The translations under genes and the position numbers were made by a program. From JAVVEZ01 sp032250895 (GTDB lineage: Bacteria; Pseudomonadota; Gammaproteobacteria; Pseudomonadales; Pseudohongiellaceae): DNA of 25,138 bases. Shown piece after piece: positions 12,763-20,388 of the stretch; position 1 is the stretch's first letter; each line of letters begins with the position of its first letter. The notes beneath the pieces were generated by a model that ran no database searches, had not been told where the DNA came from, and worked only from the letters and a program-made list of their open reading frames with translations. The DNA lies in assembly GCA_032250895.1 (NCBI GenBank), contig JAVVEZ010000050.1, positions 1 through 25,138 on the forward strand, in the 5' to 3' direction.

Positions 12763-15186
12763 ATGTTCCGACTATACACCGCCATCGTCCTGCGCCTTTT
12801 AGCCAAGGAAAAAGCCTACGCCCTCATCAACATATTCAGCCTGGCGCTGGGAATGGCCAGTTTTATACTGCTCTCGCTCTACCTGCAAAGCGAATTGACT
12901 TACGACCAACATTTCTCCAATCATGAACGCATTTATCGCGTCATGGCCAGACGTCCGGATGCAGACTTTGCGGTCACCTCCGAAGGTCTGGGCCCACTGC
13001 TGCTACGGGACTATCCCCAACTGGGCGAATTCATTCGTTTTCGGCCCTCCAGTCAAAATGTCTTGACCTACCAGCATAACAGCATGGGCTGGGACGCTAT
13101 TTACCTGGTGGATGAAAACCTCTTCCGGGTATTCGACCATGACATCCTTTACGGCGACCCTGAGACGGCGCTGGCCGACCCCTATTCCATCGCCATCAGC
13201 GAATCCATGGCGCGGAGCTATTTCGGTGATCGAGACCCTGTGGGGGAGTTGTTGGAAAGTGGGGGGCTGTCTTATCGGATAACCCTGGTCTTTGCCGATC
13301 TGCCGGAAAACACCCATCTGAAGTACGACGCCGTTTATCCGTATAGCCTTGTGGGTGTATTCAATCCGGATTATCAGGATAATTATGCACAAAATTTATT
13401 TAACGGGACACTTTACACCTACTTATTCTTAGCTCCCGATTTTGATGTCCAGACTTTCCCAACCCTTTTCGCCGAGTTTTATGACCGCTATATAGCCGAG
13501 AGGGCCGAAGCGTTCGGTTCTCATTTTACCACGGTACTTCAGCCTCTTGCCGACACGCATTTTACCCAGGTATGGGATTTTGACTCCGCAGTGCAGGGCA
13601 ATATCTTTTATGTCTACGGCTTCAGCGCCGTGGCGGTTTTTATTCTGCTGGTCGCCTGCATCAACTACGTCAACCTGGCCACCGCACGGGCGGCAAGACG
13701 GGCCAGGGAAGTGGGCATGCACAAAATTCTCGGCGCCACGCGCTTGCAGTTGATTACACAATACCTTGGCGAGTCGCTGTTTTTTACCGCCATTGCCATG
13801 GCCATCGGCCTGTCGTTCGTGGTGCAGGCGCTTGAATTCACCGGGATAGGCGCCTTGATGGGCAAGACTGAACTGCTGTCCGCTTTGACCAGCCCCACCA
13901 TCGTACAAACCATCGTGCTGGTAGGCCTTGTGGTCGGGCTGGGGTCCGGGTTGTATCCTGCGTTTTACCTTTCTTCCGTCCCACCCAAGACGGCATTGAC
14001 CAAGCTTGCCCGCCCGGCCGGGCGCCGGATTTCTCTGCGCCAGGGGCTGGTCTTACTGCAACTGACTATTTCTATCGGCGTGATTGCCAGCACCTTGCTG
14101 ATGGGTGCGCAAATGCGCTACCTGGCCGACAGGCCCTTGGGCTTCAATAAGGAGAATCGCGTTCTCATCGAATTACGCGGTGCCGACGCCATCGAAAACA
14201 TTCCTTTGATCAAAAATGAATTGCTTGCCCATTCCGATATCCTGGGGGTCGCTGAGTCGGTGCTGGCGCCGGGGACGGGTAGCTATGCCGGCATAAGGTT
14301 TTTCGAGAACAATGCCGGGGCAGCGGAACCGGTACAGGTGGATTGGATGAGCGTGGGGTCTGATTATCTACCCGTGATGGGAGTGGATATCGTGCAGGGC
14401 CGTGCATTCTCCCGGGACATGCCCACAGACCGGGACAGGGCCATTATCGTCAATGAATCCCTGGTCAAGGCGATGGACTGGGAGAACCCCATTGGCAAAC
14501 AGTACGGCGGTGACGGCAGTCAGGCCGAAGTCATCGGCGTAGTGGAGGATTTTCACTATGCTTCCCTGCACAGCCCGATACGCCCCTTGACGATTTCACT
14601 CCTGGCTGATGATTTCGGTAACACAGCCCCTTCCAACCGCTCGCTACAGCGCCGGCTGCTTATCGTCAATATTTCCGGCGAGTCGGTGATCGAATCCATG
14701 AGAACCATTGAAAACACGCTCCAGCGGCTGGCGCCCGGAACGCTATTTGATCCCCGGTTTCTTGATGCCTCGCTGGATGCACTTTACCGCACGGAAACCA
14801 ACCTGATGCATTTGACCGAGATATTCTCCGCCCTCTGCATTTTGATCTCGATGGTGGGGCTGTTCGGGCTGACTGCGTTCACCACCCAGCAGCGTAACAG
14901 GGAATTGGGGATCAGAAAGGTGTTCGGTGCTTCCAGCTTCCAGTTGATCAATCTGCTCACCAGCAAATTGCTGTTGCTGGTGCTGCTGGCCGCCATCCCC
15001 GCCTCGTTGATCAGCTATTACGCGCTTGATAACTGGCTGGAGAATTTTGCTTACGTGGCAAGCCTACGCATCGATGCGTTTTTGATGGCCACCGCCGCCG
15101 TGTTGTTGCTTACCTACCTCACTGTCGCCGCCCAAGCGCTCAAGAGTTCCCTGTCGAATCCCATGGATATTCTGCGGGATGAATGA
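12763..15186 (+). CDS. FtsX/MacB-type ABC transporter permease
   Basis: An 807-residue inner-membrane protein made of two FtsX-like halves. After a short cytoplasmic start comes a membrane segment (ALINIFSLALGMASFILLSLYL, about 20-42), then a MacB-like periplasmic domain. Next is the first FtsX helix bundle (about 285-405), with the hallmark AREVGMHKILGATRLQLITQYLGES. A second periplasmic part follows, then a C-terminal FtsX bundle with RELGIRKVFGASSFQLINLL. Such permeases work with a LolD/MacB-like ATPase and transmit force to periplasmic partners in export of peptides, lipoproteins or antibiotics. No ATPase or adaptor gene is next to it, so it may borrow the one at the right end of the window. 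Its place divergent from the precursor genes makes it a candidate for immunity or export, but this is only position. Confidence 0.88.
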   Translation: MFRLYTAIVLRLLAKEKAYALINIFSLALGMASFILLSLYLQSELTYDQHFSNHERIYRVMARRPDADFAVTSEGLGPLLLRDYPQLGEFIRFRPSSQNVLTYQHNSMGWDAIYLVDENLFRVFDHDILYGDPETALADPYSIAISESMARSYFGDRDPVGELLESGGLSYRITLVFADLPENTHLKYDAVYPYSLVGVFNPDYQDNYAQNLFNGTLYTYLFLAPDFDVQTFPTLFAEFYDRYIAERAEAFGSHFTTVLQPLADTHFTQVWDFDSAVQGNIFYVYGFSAVAVFILLVACINYVNLATARAARRAREVGMHKILGATRLQLITQYLGESLFFTAIAMAIGLSFVVQALEFTGIGALMGKTELLSALTSPTIVQTIVLVGLVVGLGSGLYPAFYLSSVPPKTALTKLARPAGRRISLRQGLVLLQLTISIGVIASTLLMGAQMRYLADRPLGFNKENRVLIELRGADAIENIPLIKNELLAHSDILGVAESVLAPGTGSYAGIRFFENNAGAAEPVQVDWMSVGSDYLPVMGVDIVQGRAFSRDMPTDRDRAIIVNESLVKAMDWENPIGKQYGGDGSQAEVIGVVEDFHYASLHSPIRPLTISLLADDFGNTAPSNRSLQRRLLIVNISGESVIESMRTIENTLQRLAPGTLFDPRFLDASLDALYRTETNLMHLTEIFSALCILISMVGLFGLTAFTTQQRNRELGIRKVFGASSFQLINLLTSKLLLLVLLAAIPASLISYYALDNWLENFAYVASLRIDAFLMATAAVLLLTYLTVAAQALKSSLSNPMDILRDE

Positions 15187-15205
15187 TGGGTTTTGTAACC
15201 ACTTG

Positions 15206-15238
15206 GTTTATTTCCCTGTAATTCAAGGAAAAATAAAC
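15206..15238 (+). terminator. Possible terminator hairpin after the permease
   Basis: GTTTATTT (15206-15213) and AAATAAAC (15231-15238) are perfect complements, and an inner CC/GG pair can extend the stem across a two-base bulge. The hairpin starts 20 bases after the permease stop. The stem is A+T-rich and no T tract follows on the plus strand, so it is a weak candidate only. Confidence 0.35.
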
Positions 15239-15273
15239 ACTTAAGCCAACAAGGATTAATTTAAGGCGCGATT

Positions 15274-15495
15274 TCATTCAAGCAAGCTGCCGGGAATGTC
15301 CAGGATATTTTGCTGTTTGTCCTGAAATTTTTGGCTAAACCCTTGACTTTCATAGTCTCTCACCGATACCGTCAGCTTCACAGGAAAGCCTCCTGAGTTC
15401 AACTTAAGGATTATCGAACTTGGGTCTTGGCGTCATCCACCAGAACTGATAATTCAATATCAAATTTATCTGGCACTTGCCAGGGACGGGTTTGA
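15274..15495 (-). pseudogene. Frameshifted C-terminal remnant of an unknown gene
   Basis: Read leftward, one frame gives TRPWQVPDKFDIELSVLVDD followed by AKTQVR and a stop near 15411. An adjacent frame, open across the same point, continues ILKLNSGGFPVKLTVSVRDY, then ESQGFSQKFQDKQQNIL and DIPGSLLE, to a TGA at 15274-15276. The two parts join well if one small indel near 15415 is assumed. Both have protein-like composition, whereas the N-terminal part would lie inside the AraC-type gene on the other strand. The simplest reading is the broken tail of a gene whose beginning was replaced. I do not recognise the family. Confidence 0.38.
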
Positions 15496-15501
15496 GTGGT
15501 T

Positions 15502-16509
15502 ATGGTTTTGGAAAAAGAAAAATTCATATCCATTCTCGTGCATGGGCTGATGGACCCCTTCGAACTGGGCTCTGCGATAGTATCTTTTGGAAACCCTGAC
15601 CAACTGCCTGTCAACCCAAAAGTTTCTGTCAACTTTGTCGTATTTGATGAGAAGGGCAAGGCTGGTTGCCGCCAACTTCATTTAAATGAAGTTCACCTGA
15701 TAAATTCGGTTCCCAGGATTGATGTATTGGTCATACCTGGCTGGACTGATCTTTATAGCTCGCCTGCCAATCACTGGGTCAATACCATTATAGATTTATA
15801 CAACCGAGGTTGTTTACTAATCGGTCTGGGGTCCGGTATCTACGTACCGGCGCTGATGGGTCTTCTTTCAGGAGAAAAAGTGGCTGCAGGCACCAAGGAG
15901 AAACCTGTTCTCGATGACCTGTTCCCTGACGTAAGGTTTATTACGAACGTTCCTTTTACGCTTCATTCCGGCTGTATTTGTACCAAAGGCGGCACATCAT
16001 CGCTTACGTTATGTAACAGGCTGGCAAAACAGATTATTCATCTTCCAAAAAGCACTGGCCCAACCAAGGCCTTATCACTCATCGGTGATGCTCGAAGAGG
16101 ACTGACCGATACCCTACATAATTATTTGCCCAGGCGGGCTTCCTGCAAGAACAAGCTGGAAATGGCTATTCAATGGGCGACCTTGAATATCCAAGACGTT
16201 AAGGGTGTAGGCTGTTTGGTTGAACGCTCGTGCCTTTCTCGCAGAAGTTTTGACCGGAATTTCAAAAAACTGATGAATACCAGCGCCTGGGAATGGATCA
16301 CTGCGAGACGGTTGGAACTTGCAAAACAGCTTCTGGAAACAGGTGAGTTGACCATTGAAGAAATAGCAGACATTAGTGGGTTCGGATCTTCCATTAATTT
16401 AAGAAACAACTTCAAGCAGGAAATGGAAATACCTCCATCACAATACAGGGAAAATTCTGGAGTCATTATAAAATCTGGTGTATGCCCCGCAAGCAGTGTT
16501 ACTTACTGA
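15502..16509 (+). CDS. GlxA-like transcription regulator (DJ-1/PfpI domain plus AraC HTH)
   Basis: About 335 residues. The N-terminal half (to about 190) has the DJ-1/PfpI fold used as a ligand-binding module: KFISILVHGLMDPFELGSA, IDVLVIPGW, and GLGSGIYVPALMGLLSG, where the usual nucleophile cysteine of this family is absent. It is therefore a sensor, not an enzyme. The C-terminal part (about 220-325) is an AraC/XylS-type double helix-turn-helix: LVERSCLSRRSFDRNFKK is the first motif, and LTIEEIADISGFGSSINLRNNF with a PPSQYR end the second. ATG at 15502 is chosen; an in-frame GTG lies two codons upstream. Its targets are unknown; it stands alone, with a gene relic upstream and a lipoprotein gene facing it downstream. 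Confidence 0.85.
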   Translation: MVLEKEKFISILVHGLMDPFELGSAIVSFGNPDQLPVNPKVSVNFVVFDEKGKAGCRQLHLNEVHLINSVPRIDVLVIPGWTDLYSSPANHWVNTIIDLYNRGCLLIGLGSGIYVPALMGLLSGEKVAAGTKEKPVLDDLFPDVRFITNVPFTLHSGCICTKGGTSSLTLCNRLAKQIIHLPKSTGPTKALSLIGDARRGLTDTLHNYLPRRASCKNKLEMAIQWATLNIQDVKGVGCLVERSCLSRRSFDRNFKKLMNTSAWEWITARRLELAKQLLETGELTIEEIADISGFGSSINLRNNFKQEMEIPPSQYRENSGVIIKSGVCPASSVTY

Positions 16510-16571
16510 TTAATATTTCAATAGATTACACACAGACCCACAATCCGATTTCCCCAAGCTAAAGCCCATGT

Positions 16572-16607
16572 TGGAACCACCAAAATTTTTGCTTATCAAT
16601 GGTTCCA
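16572..16607. repeat. 8-bp inverted repeat between convergent genes
   Basis: TGGAACCA (16572-16579) and TGGTTCCA (16600-16607) are perfect complements with a 20-base loop. They lie between the stop of the AraC-type regulator and the stop of the small lipoprotein gene, so they might terminate transcription from both sides, though no T tract adjoins the stem. The arms resemble the palindrome upstream of the second permease, which is probably coincidence. Confidence 0.35.
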
Positions 16608-16674
16608 CAGGAAATGGATTGTCGGGCTAAGTGGGAGTGATGCGATGACCTCCGATTACAAACCAAACGTACTT

Positions 16675-17058
16675 CTATTGGTTTCTGGCAACCACCGGAA
16701 TAACATAGCTTGAATCGTAATGACGATGCTTGTCCGTAATTGCATCAGTGATACCCAAATCCCAAAAAATTATACTAGCCGCAATTTCCGCTCCCATTCG
16801 GCTCTGCACCGACCCAACAGCGGTTCGCCCATCATTCGTTCTACAGGACAGCTGTAAGACATCATCAGACCGCCTCACATATGGGGTTGCCGGTATTCCA
16901 GTCTCCCAAATTCCTCTTTTATTCCGAATAGTACAGTTACCTTCTGACCCGTCGCTAAACGATAGACTGATAGGCACCATTGCATCGTTAACGATAGTTG
17001 CACAGCCTGTAAAGCATATGAACATGAAGGTGCTTGTTATTATTTTGAGTGCAGTCAT
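16675..17058 (-). CDS. Small lipoprotein of unknown function
   Basis: A 127-residue protein. The N-terminus MTALKIITSTFMFICFTGC is a lipoprotein signal peptide with lipidation at C19, followed by ATIVND, a start often seen in small proteobacterial lipoproteins (the GCATI pattern). The mature part has beta-rich segments (VPISLSFSDGSEGNCTIRNK) with two further cysteines (in NCTI and LSCR) that may pair, and a conserved-looking AEIAASIIFWDLGITDAITDK segment near the end. GGGATC upstream of the ATG serves as ribosome site. It is probably anchored in the outer membrane. It stands alone, convergent with the AraC-type gene; no link to the RiPP locus is visible. Confidence 0.75.
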   Translation of the reverse strand: MTALKIITSTFMFICFTGCATIVNDAMVPISLSFSDGSEGNCTIRNKRGIWETGIPATPYVRRSDDVLQLSCRTNDGRTAVGSVQSRMGAEIAASIIFWDLGITDAITDKHRHYDSSYVIPVVARNQ

Positions 17059-17283
17059 TTTTGATCCCTTTTATTGTTGTTCATTAAATTACCTGTCCCA
17101 TCATACTGACTCTGGGATACCGGATTATCAGTCGGGTGCCTTTGGGAAAGCAATATATACACGCACTGATGCTATAAAATATCCGCTTTCATTCCTTTGA
17201 ACCGCAGACCCAAACATTGCTTCGCCTCAATGTGGACTAGAGAACTTAGAGTCCGATAGTGAATGTCTTGCCACGAAATCCGG

Positions 17284-18669
17284 CTAAGGGCTTGGCGATC
17301 CCGCACGCAAATTCAGCGTGAAGCAACTCCCCTTGCCCACTGTGCTGGTTGCCGTCAGGGTGCCGTGATTCAAGCGAGCCAACTGGCGGGACAGGCTGAG
17401 ACCCACGCCGGTTCCGGTGTCCTTGGTGGTGAAGAACGGCGTAAAGATATTGTCCATCAGTTGGCGGTCCATGCCGGCACCGTTGTCGCTTATCTCGATC
17501 AGCAGCCGGCCCGGATCCGCTTTGCGGCTGCGCAGGTCGATGGCCGGTTCAACGACCGTTGCCACGGCATCAACAGCATTTTTGACCAGGTTCAATAGAA
17601 TCTGTTCCAGTTGTCCTTCATCCGCCAGTACCACATGGCTGGCCTCGCTGTGGATCCGCAGCGTGATTGCGGGATTGTCCAGATCCTGCCGCAGCAGTGT
17701 GGTCACCCGGTCAAACAGACTGTGTGCCGGGATGGAGACCGGTTCGGGCCGGGGCAGGTTGCTCAGCGATCGGTAAGTTTCGACAAAGCCGATCAGGCCC
17801 CGGCTGCGCGAGGCGATGGAATCGATGCTGCGCTTCATGTCGTTAAAGGATTCCGATTCGGGATCGGCCAGGCGGGACATCTGTTCGCCGTCCTCAGTCA
17901 GCCGTTGCAGATAGTGGCTCAGTGACACGATGGGAGTCATGGAGTTCATGATTTCATGAGTCAGCACGCGGATCAGTTTCTGCCAGCTTTCCAGTTCTTT
18001 TTCATCCAGGGCCTGGCGGATGTTCTGAATGGACACCAGCCGGTGCCTGGAGCCCAGCAGCCGGAACTCGGTGAGCGACACCATCAGTGGCTGCTCTTCA
18101 CCGCCGCGCTCAAGGCGCAGGGTTTGTTGTTCGCCCGGATGCAGTTGTTCTATGGTTTCGGCCAGCTCCGGGCTGGTGTTGCGAATGCGATCCAGGCTTA
18201 ACACCACTCTGGCGCCAAGCAGGTTGCGCGCCGCCTGGTTGATCATTTCCACCCGGTTGTCCGCGTCAAAACTGATCAGGGCGGTGTCCACCTGTTCAAT
18301 CAACAACTGCAGAAACTCGTGCTGGGCGCTGCGGTCGGCGCGCAATTTGCGCAGTTTGCCGAGAATGACCTTCTGCGCTGCCAGGAAGCGCTGGCTTGCT
18401 TCATCGGTGGAAGCAAGGGAAGAAGTGCTGGCGAAATCATTATAAAAAACATTGCTGATGAACTGGGCGAAGTCGTCGTAGCTTTTTTCCGACAGATGGA
18501 TCAGTTGATAGGTGAGCAACAAGGCGATACCCAGGCTCAGCAGGGGTGTGCCAATCCAGTCGGTGCGCAGCAGACTGAAGCAGAAAATGAACAGCGACAG
18601 TCCCAGCCCCAGGGCAAGCAGCACGACGCGGCCGCGGTGGCCTTTGCAGCGGTCAATCAGCGAGGCCAT
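17284..18669 (-). CDS. NtrY-like membrane sensor histidine kinase
   Basis: A 461-residue kinase. Two membrane segments lie at about residues 14-34 and 41-58 with almost no periplasmic loop, so it probably senses something in or at the membrane. A linker and a PAS-like domain follow (about 115-215, ALISFDADNRVEMINQAARNLLG). The phosphoacceptor is H238 in VLTHEIMNSMTPI, a box typical of NtrY-like kinases. The ATPase part has LLNLVKNAVDA, DNGAGM, FFTTKDTGTGVGLSLSR and GSCFTLNL. Its start overlaps the end of the regulator gene by 17 bases, so both are one operon with the regulator first. The pair probably controls the second FtsX-type permease operon. Confidence 0.9.
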   Translation of the reverse strand: MASLIDRCKGHRGRVVLLALGLGLSLFIFCFSLLRTDWIGTPLLSLGIALLLTYQLIHLSEKSYDDFAQFISNVFYNDFASTSSLASTDEASQRFLAAQKVILGKLRKLRADRSAQHEFLQLLIEQVDTALISFDADNRVEMINQAARNLLGARVVLSLDRIRNTSPELAETIEQLHPGEQQTLRLERGGEEQPLMVSLTEFRLLGSRHRLVSIQNIRQALDEKELESWQKLIRVLTHEIMNSMTPIVSLSHYLQRLTEDGEQMSRLADPESESFNDMKRSIDSIASRSRGLIGFVETYRSLSNLPRPEPVSIPAHSLFDRVTTLLRQDLDNPAITLRIHSEASHVVLADEGQLEQILLNLVKNAVDAVATVVEPAIDLRSRKADPGRLLIEISDNGAGMDRQLMDNIFTPFFTTKDTGTGVGLSLSRQLARLNHGTLTATSTVGKGSCFTLNLRAGSPSP

Positions 18670-20074
18670 ATTTTCCCAGCTTACGATACAGGGTGGTGCG
18701 GCCCAGGCCCAGCGCCTTCGCCGCCTGGGTCAGATTACCCTGGTGGCGCTCCAGGGCTTTCATGATGGCGGTGCGCTCCAGGTCTTCCAGTGTTAACTCA
18801 TCGGGTTCATGGGGGCGGGCCGCCGGGCGTAACAGGAAAGCGTCCGGCGACAGAGTATTGTCCCGGCTCATCAGCAATGCTCTTTCGATGGCGTGCTTCA
18901 GCTCGCGGATATTGCCGGGCCATGGGTATTCACACAACAATTTGAGTGTGGTATCAGGCACCTCCGGCGTTGGACGACGGTACTTGCCAGCGAACGCGGC
19001 GGCGAAATGCCGCGCCAGCAGGGGAATGTCCTCGCGGCGCTCACGCAGTGGCGGCAGCGGAATCTCCACGGTGTTGATGCGGTACAGCAGGTCACAGCGG
19101 AACTGCTGCTGATCCGCCAGTTGCTTGGCGGTCAAGTTGGTGGCGCAGATCAGGCGTATATCCAATGGTATGGACTCGGTGCCGCCGACACGGTAGATAG
19201 AGCGGCTCTCCAATACCCGCAGCAGCTTGGACTGCGCGGCGACATCCAGGTTGCCGATCTCATCCAGAAACAGCGTGCCGCCGCAGGCCATCTCAAACTT
19301 GCCGATGCGGTCTTCCCGCGCATCGGTGAACGCGCCCTTCACATGGCCAAACATTTCCGCTTCAAACAACGACGGCGGCACTGCGCCGGCGTCCACGGTG
19401 ATCATGGAGTTTTGCGCGCGGCGCGACCTGCGGTGGATGGCCCGCGCCACCAGTTCCTTGCCGGTGCCGTTTTCCCCCAGGATCAGTACATTGGCATCGG
19501 ACTCCGCCACCCGGTCCACCAGTTCCATTACCTGCAGAAAGGCCCGGCCGGCACCGATCATCTCCTCCGCCGCGCCGCTCAGTTCTGCGTTGAGAGCCTG
19601 CTGGCGAGATTGCAACTGCTTCACCTGGCGATGGGAGGCGCTCAGACGCAGGCAATTCTGCAGGGTGGCGATGAGTTTTTCATTCTCCCAGGGTTTCACC
19701 ACAAAATCTGCCGCGCCTTCTTTCACTGCCCGCACCGCCAGGTCGATCTCCGCGTAGGCGGTGGACATTACCACCTGGGTGTCCGGGCTCAACTGCCTGA
19801 TCTGCTTGAGCCAGTAAATGCCCTCGGCGCCAGAGATGTCGCCGCGGCTGAAGTTCATATCCAGCAACACCACGCCGGTCCGGCCCTGTTGCAGCAGCGC
19901 GGGAATGTCATGGGGGTTGGCAATGCACTGTACCGGCTGGAAGCGCTGTTTCAACACCAGCTCCGCCGTGGTGAGAACATCACGGTCGTCATCCACCACC
20001 AGCACACCACCGGGGCTGAGTGATGGGGATGAAGAGGCGGTGGGAGTGGCGGTTCTGGATGAGGGGCCTGTCAT
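18653..20074 (-). CDS. NtrC/NtrX-family sigma-54-dependent response regulator
   Basis: A 473-residue activator. The receiver domain has VLVVDDDRD (24-32) and phosphoacceptor D72 in LLDMNF. The AAA+ domain has Walker A GENGTGKE (200-207), Walker B GGTLFLDEIGN (265-275) and the sigma-54 contact loop at 247-252, which reads GAFTDA instead of GAFTGA. PWPGNIRELKHAIERA marks its end. The C-terminal Fis-type helix-turn-helix is LTQAAKALGLGRTTLYRKL. It should act on sigma-54 promoters from distant sites; one promoter with a matching palindrome is found about 2.3 kb away, before the second permease. The first 20 residues are Ser/Thr/Pro-rich and may reflect a start placed slightly too early. Confidence 0.92.
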   Translation of the reverse strand: MTGPSSRTATPTASSSPSLSPGGVLVVDDDRDVLTTAELVLKQRFQPVQCIANPHDIPALLQQGRTGVVLLDMNFSRGDISGAEGIYWLKQIRQLSPDTQVVMSTAYAEIDLAVRAVKEGAADFVVKPWENEKLIATLQNCLRLSASHRQVKQLQSRQQALNAELSGAAEEMIGAGRAFLQVMELVDRVAESDANVLILGENGTGKELVARAIHRRSRRAQNSMITVDAGAVPPSLFEAEMFGHVKGAFTDAREDRIGKFEMACGGTLFLDEIGNLDVAAQSKLLRVLESRSIYRVGGTESIPLDIRLICATNLTAKQLADQQQFRCDLLYRINTVEIPLPPLRERREDIPLLARHFAAAFAGKYRRPTPEVPDTTLKLLCEYPWPGNIRELKHAIERALLMSRDNTLSPDAFLLRPAARPHEPDELTLEDLERTAIMKALERHQGNLTQAAKALGLGRTTLYRKLGKYGLAD

Positions 20075-20118
20075 GGTGGCTGCTCTATTATCCGCAAGAG
20101 AATTGAGTCACGGGGTTT

Positions 20119-20388
20119 ATGCTAAACCCGCCTGTACCAAAATGGAACAAAAACAGTGTCCAGCAGGCTGCCGTTATCATCATTGTGCTGTGGATATCCG
20201 TGGTATTCACCATCATGGTCACAATGCTGACCAGTAATGTGCGCCTGCCCGCCACCACTGCTTACCACCGCTGCGATATGAACTGCGCGAAGTACAATGG
20301 CATCACGATATGTTTCTTTTCTGTCGGGGGAGAGCCCTGCGTGCCGGTCAGTTTTATCGTTTTGTGGGGATTGCATTTGTCAATGTAG
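20119..20388 (+). CDS. Possible small membrane protein running antisense into the ATPase gene
   Basis: An 89-codon frame. Its first 47 codons lie in the gap between the regulator and ATPase genes and encode MLNPPVPKWNKNSVQQ followed by one convincing membrane segment (AAVIIIVLWISVVFTIMVTM). The rest is antisense to the end of the ATPase gene and looks less protein-like. GGGG stands four bases before the ATG. It may be a small membrane protein whose original 3' end was replaced when the ATPase gene arrived, or a chance frame. It is divergent from the two-component operon. Confidence 0.25.
   Translation: MLNPPVPKWNKNSVQQAAVIIIVLWISVVFTIMVTMLTSNVRLPATTAYHRCDMNCAKYNGITICFFSVGGEPCVPVSFIVLWGLHLSM
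20143..20162. promoter_or_regulatory. Possible activator half-site upstream of the response regulator
   Basis: TGGAACAA at 20143-20150 is identical to one arm of the palindrome before the second permease; the other arm is degenerate, keeping only TCCA (20159-20162). It lies 69 bases or more upstream of the regulator start, a plausible place for autoregulation. No -24/-12 promoter was found next to it. Confidence 0.3.

Noticed and set aside
12669..12926. 85-codon rightward frame over the start of the first permease
   Set aside because: It overlaps the permease N-terminus in another frame and has no domain; the permease frame has clear membrane segments.
18893..20023. 376-codon rightward open frame
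   Set aside because: It is antisense to the response regulator, whose domains are complete; the frame is a shadow of high-G+C codon use.
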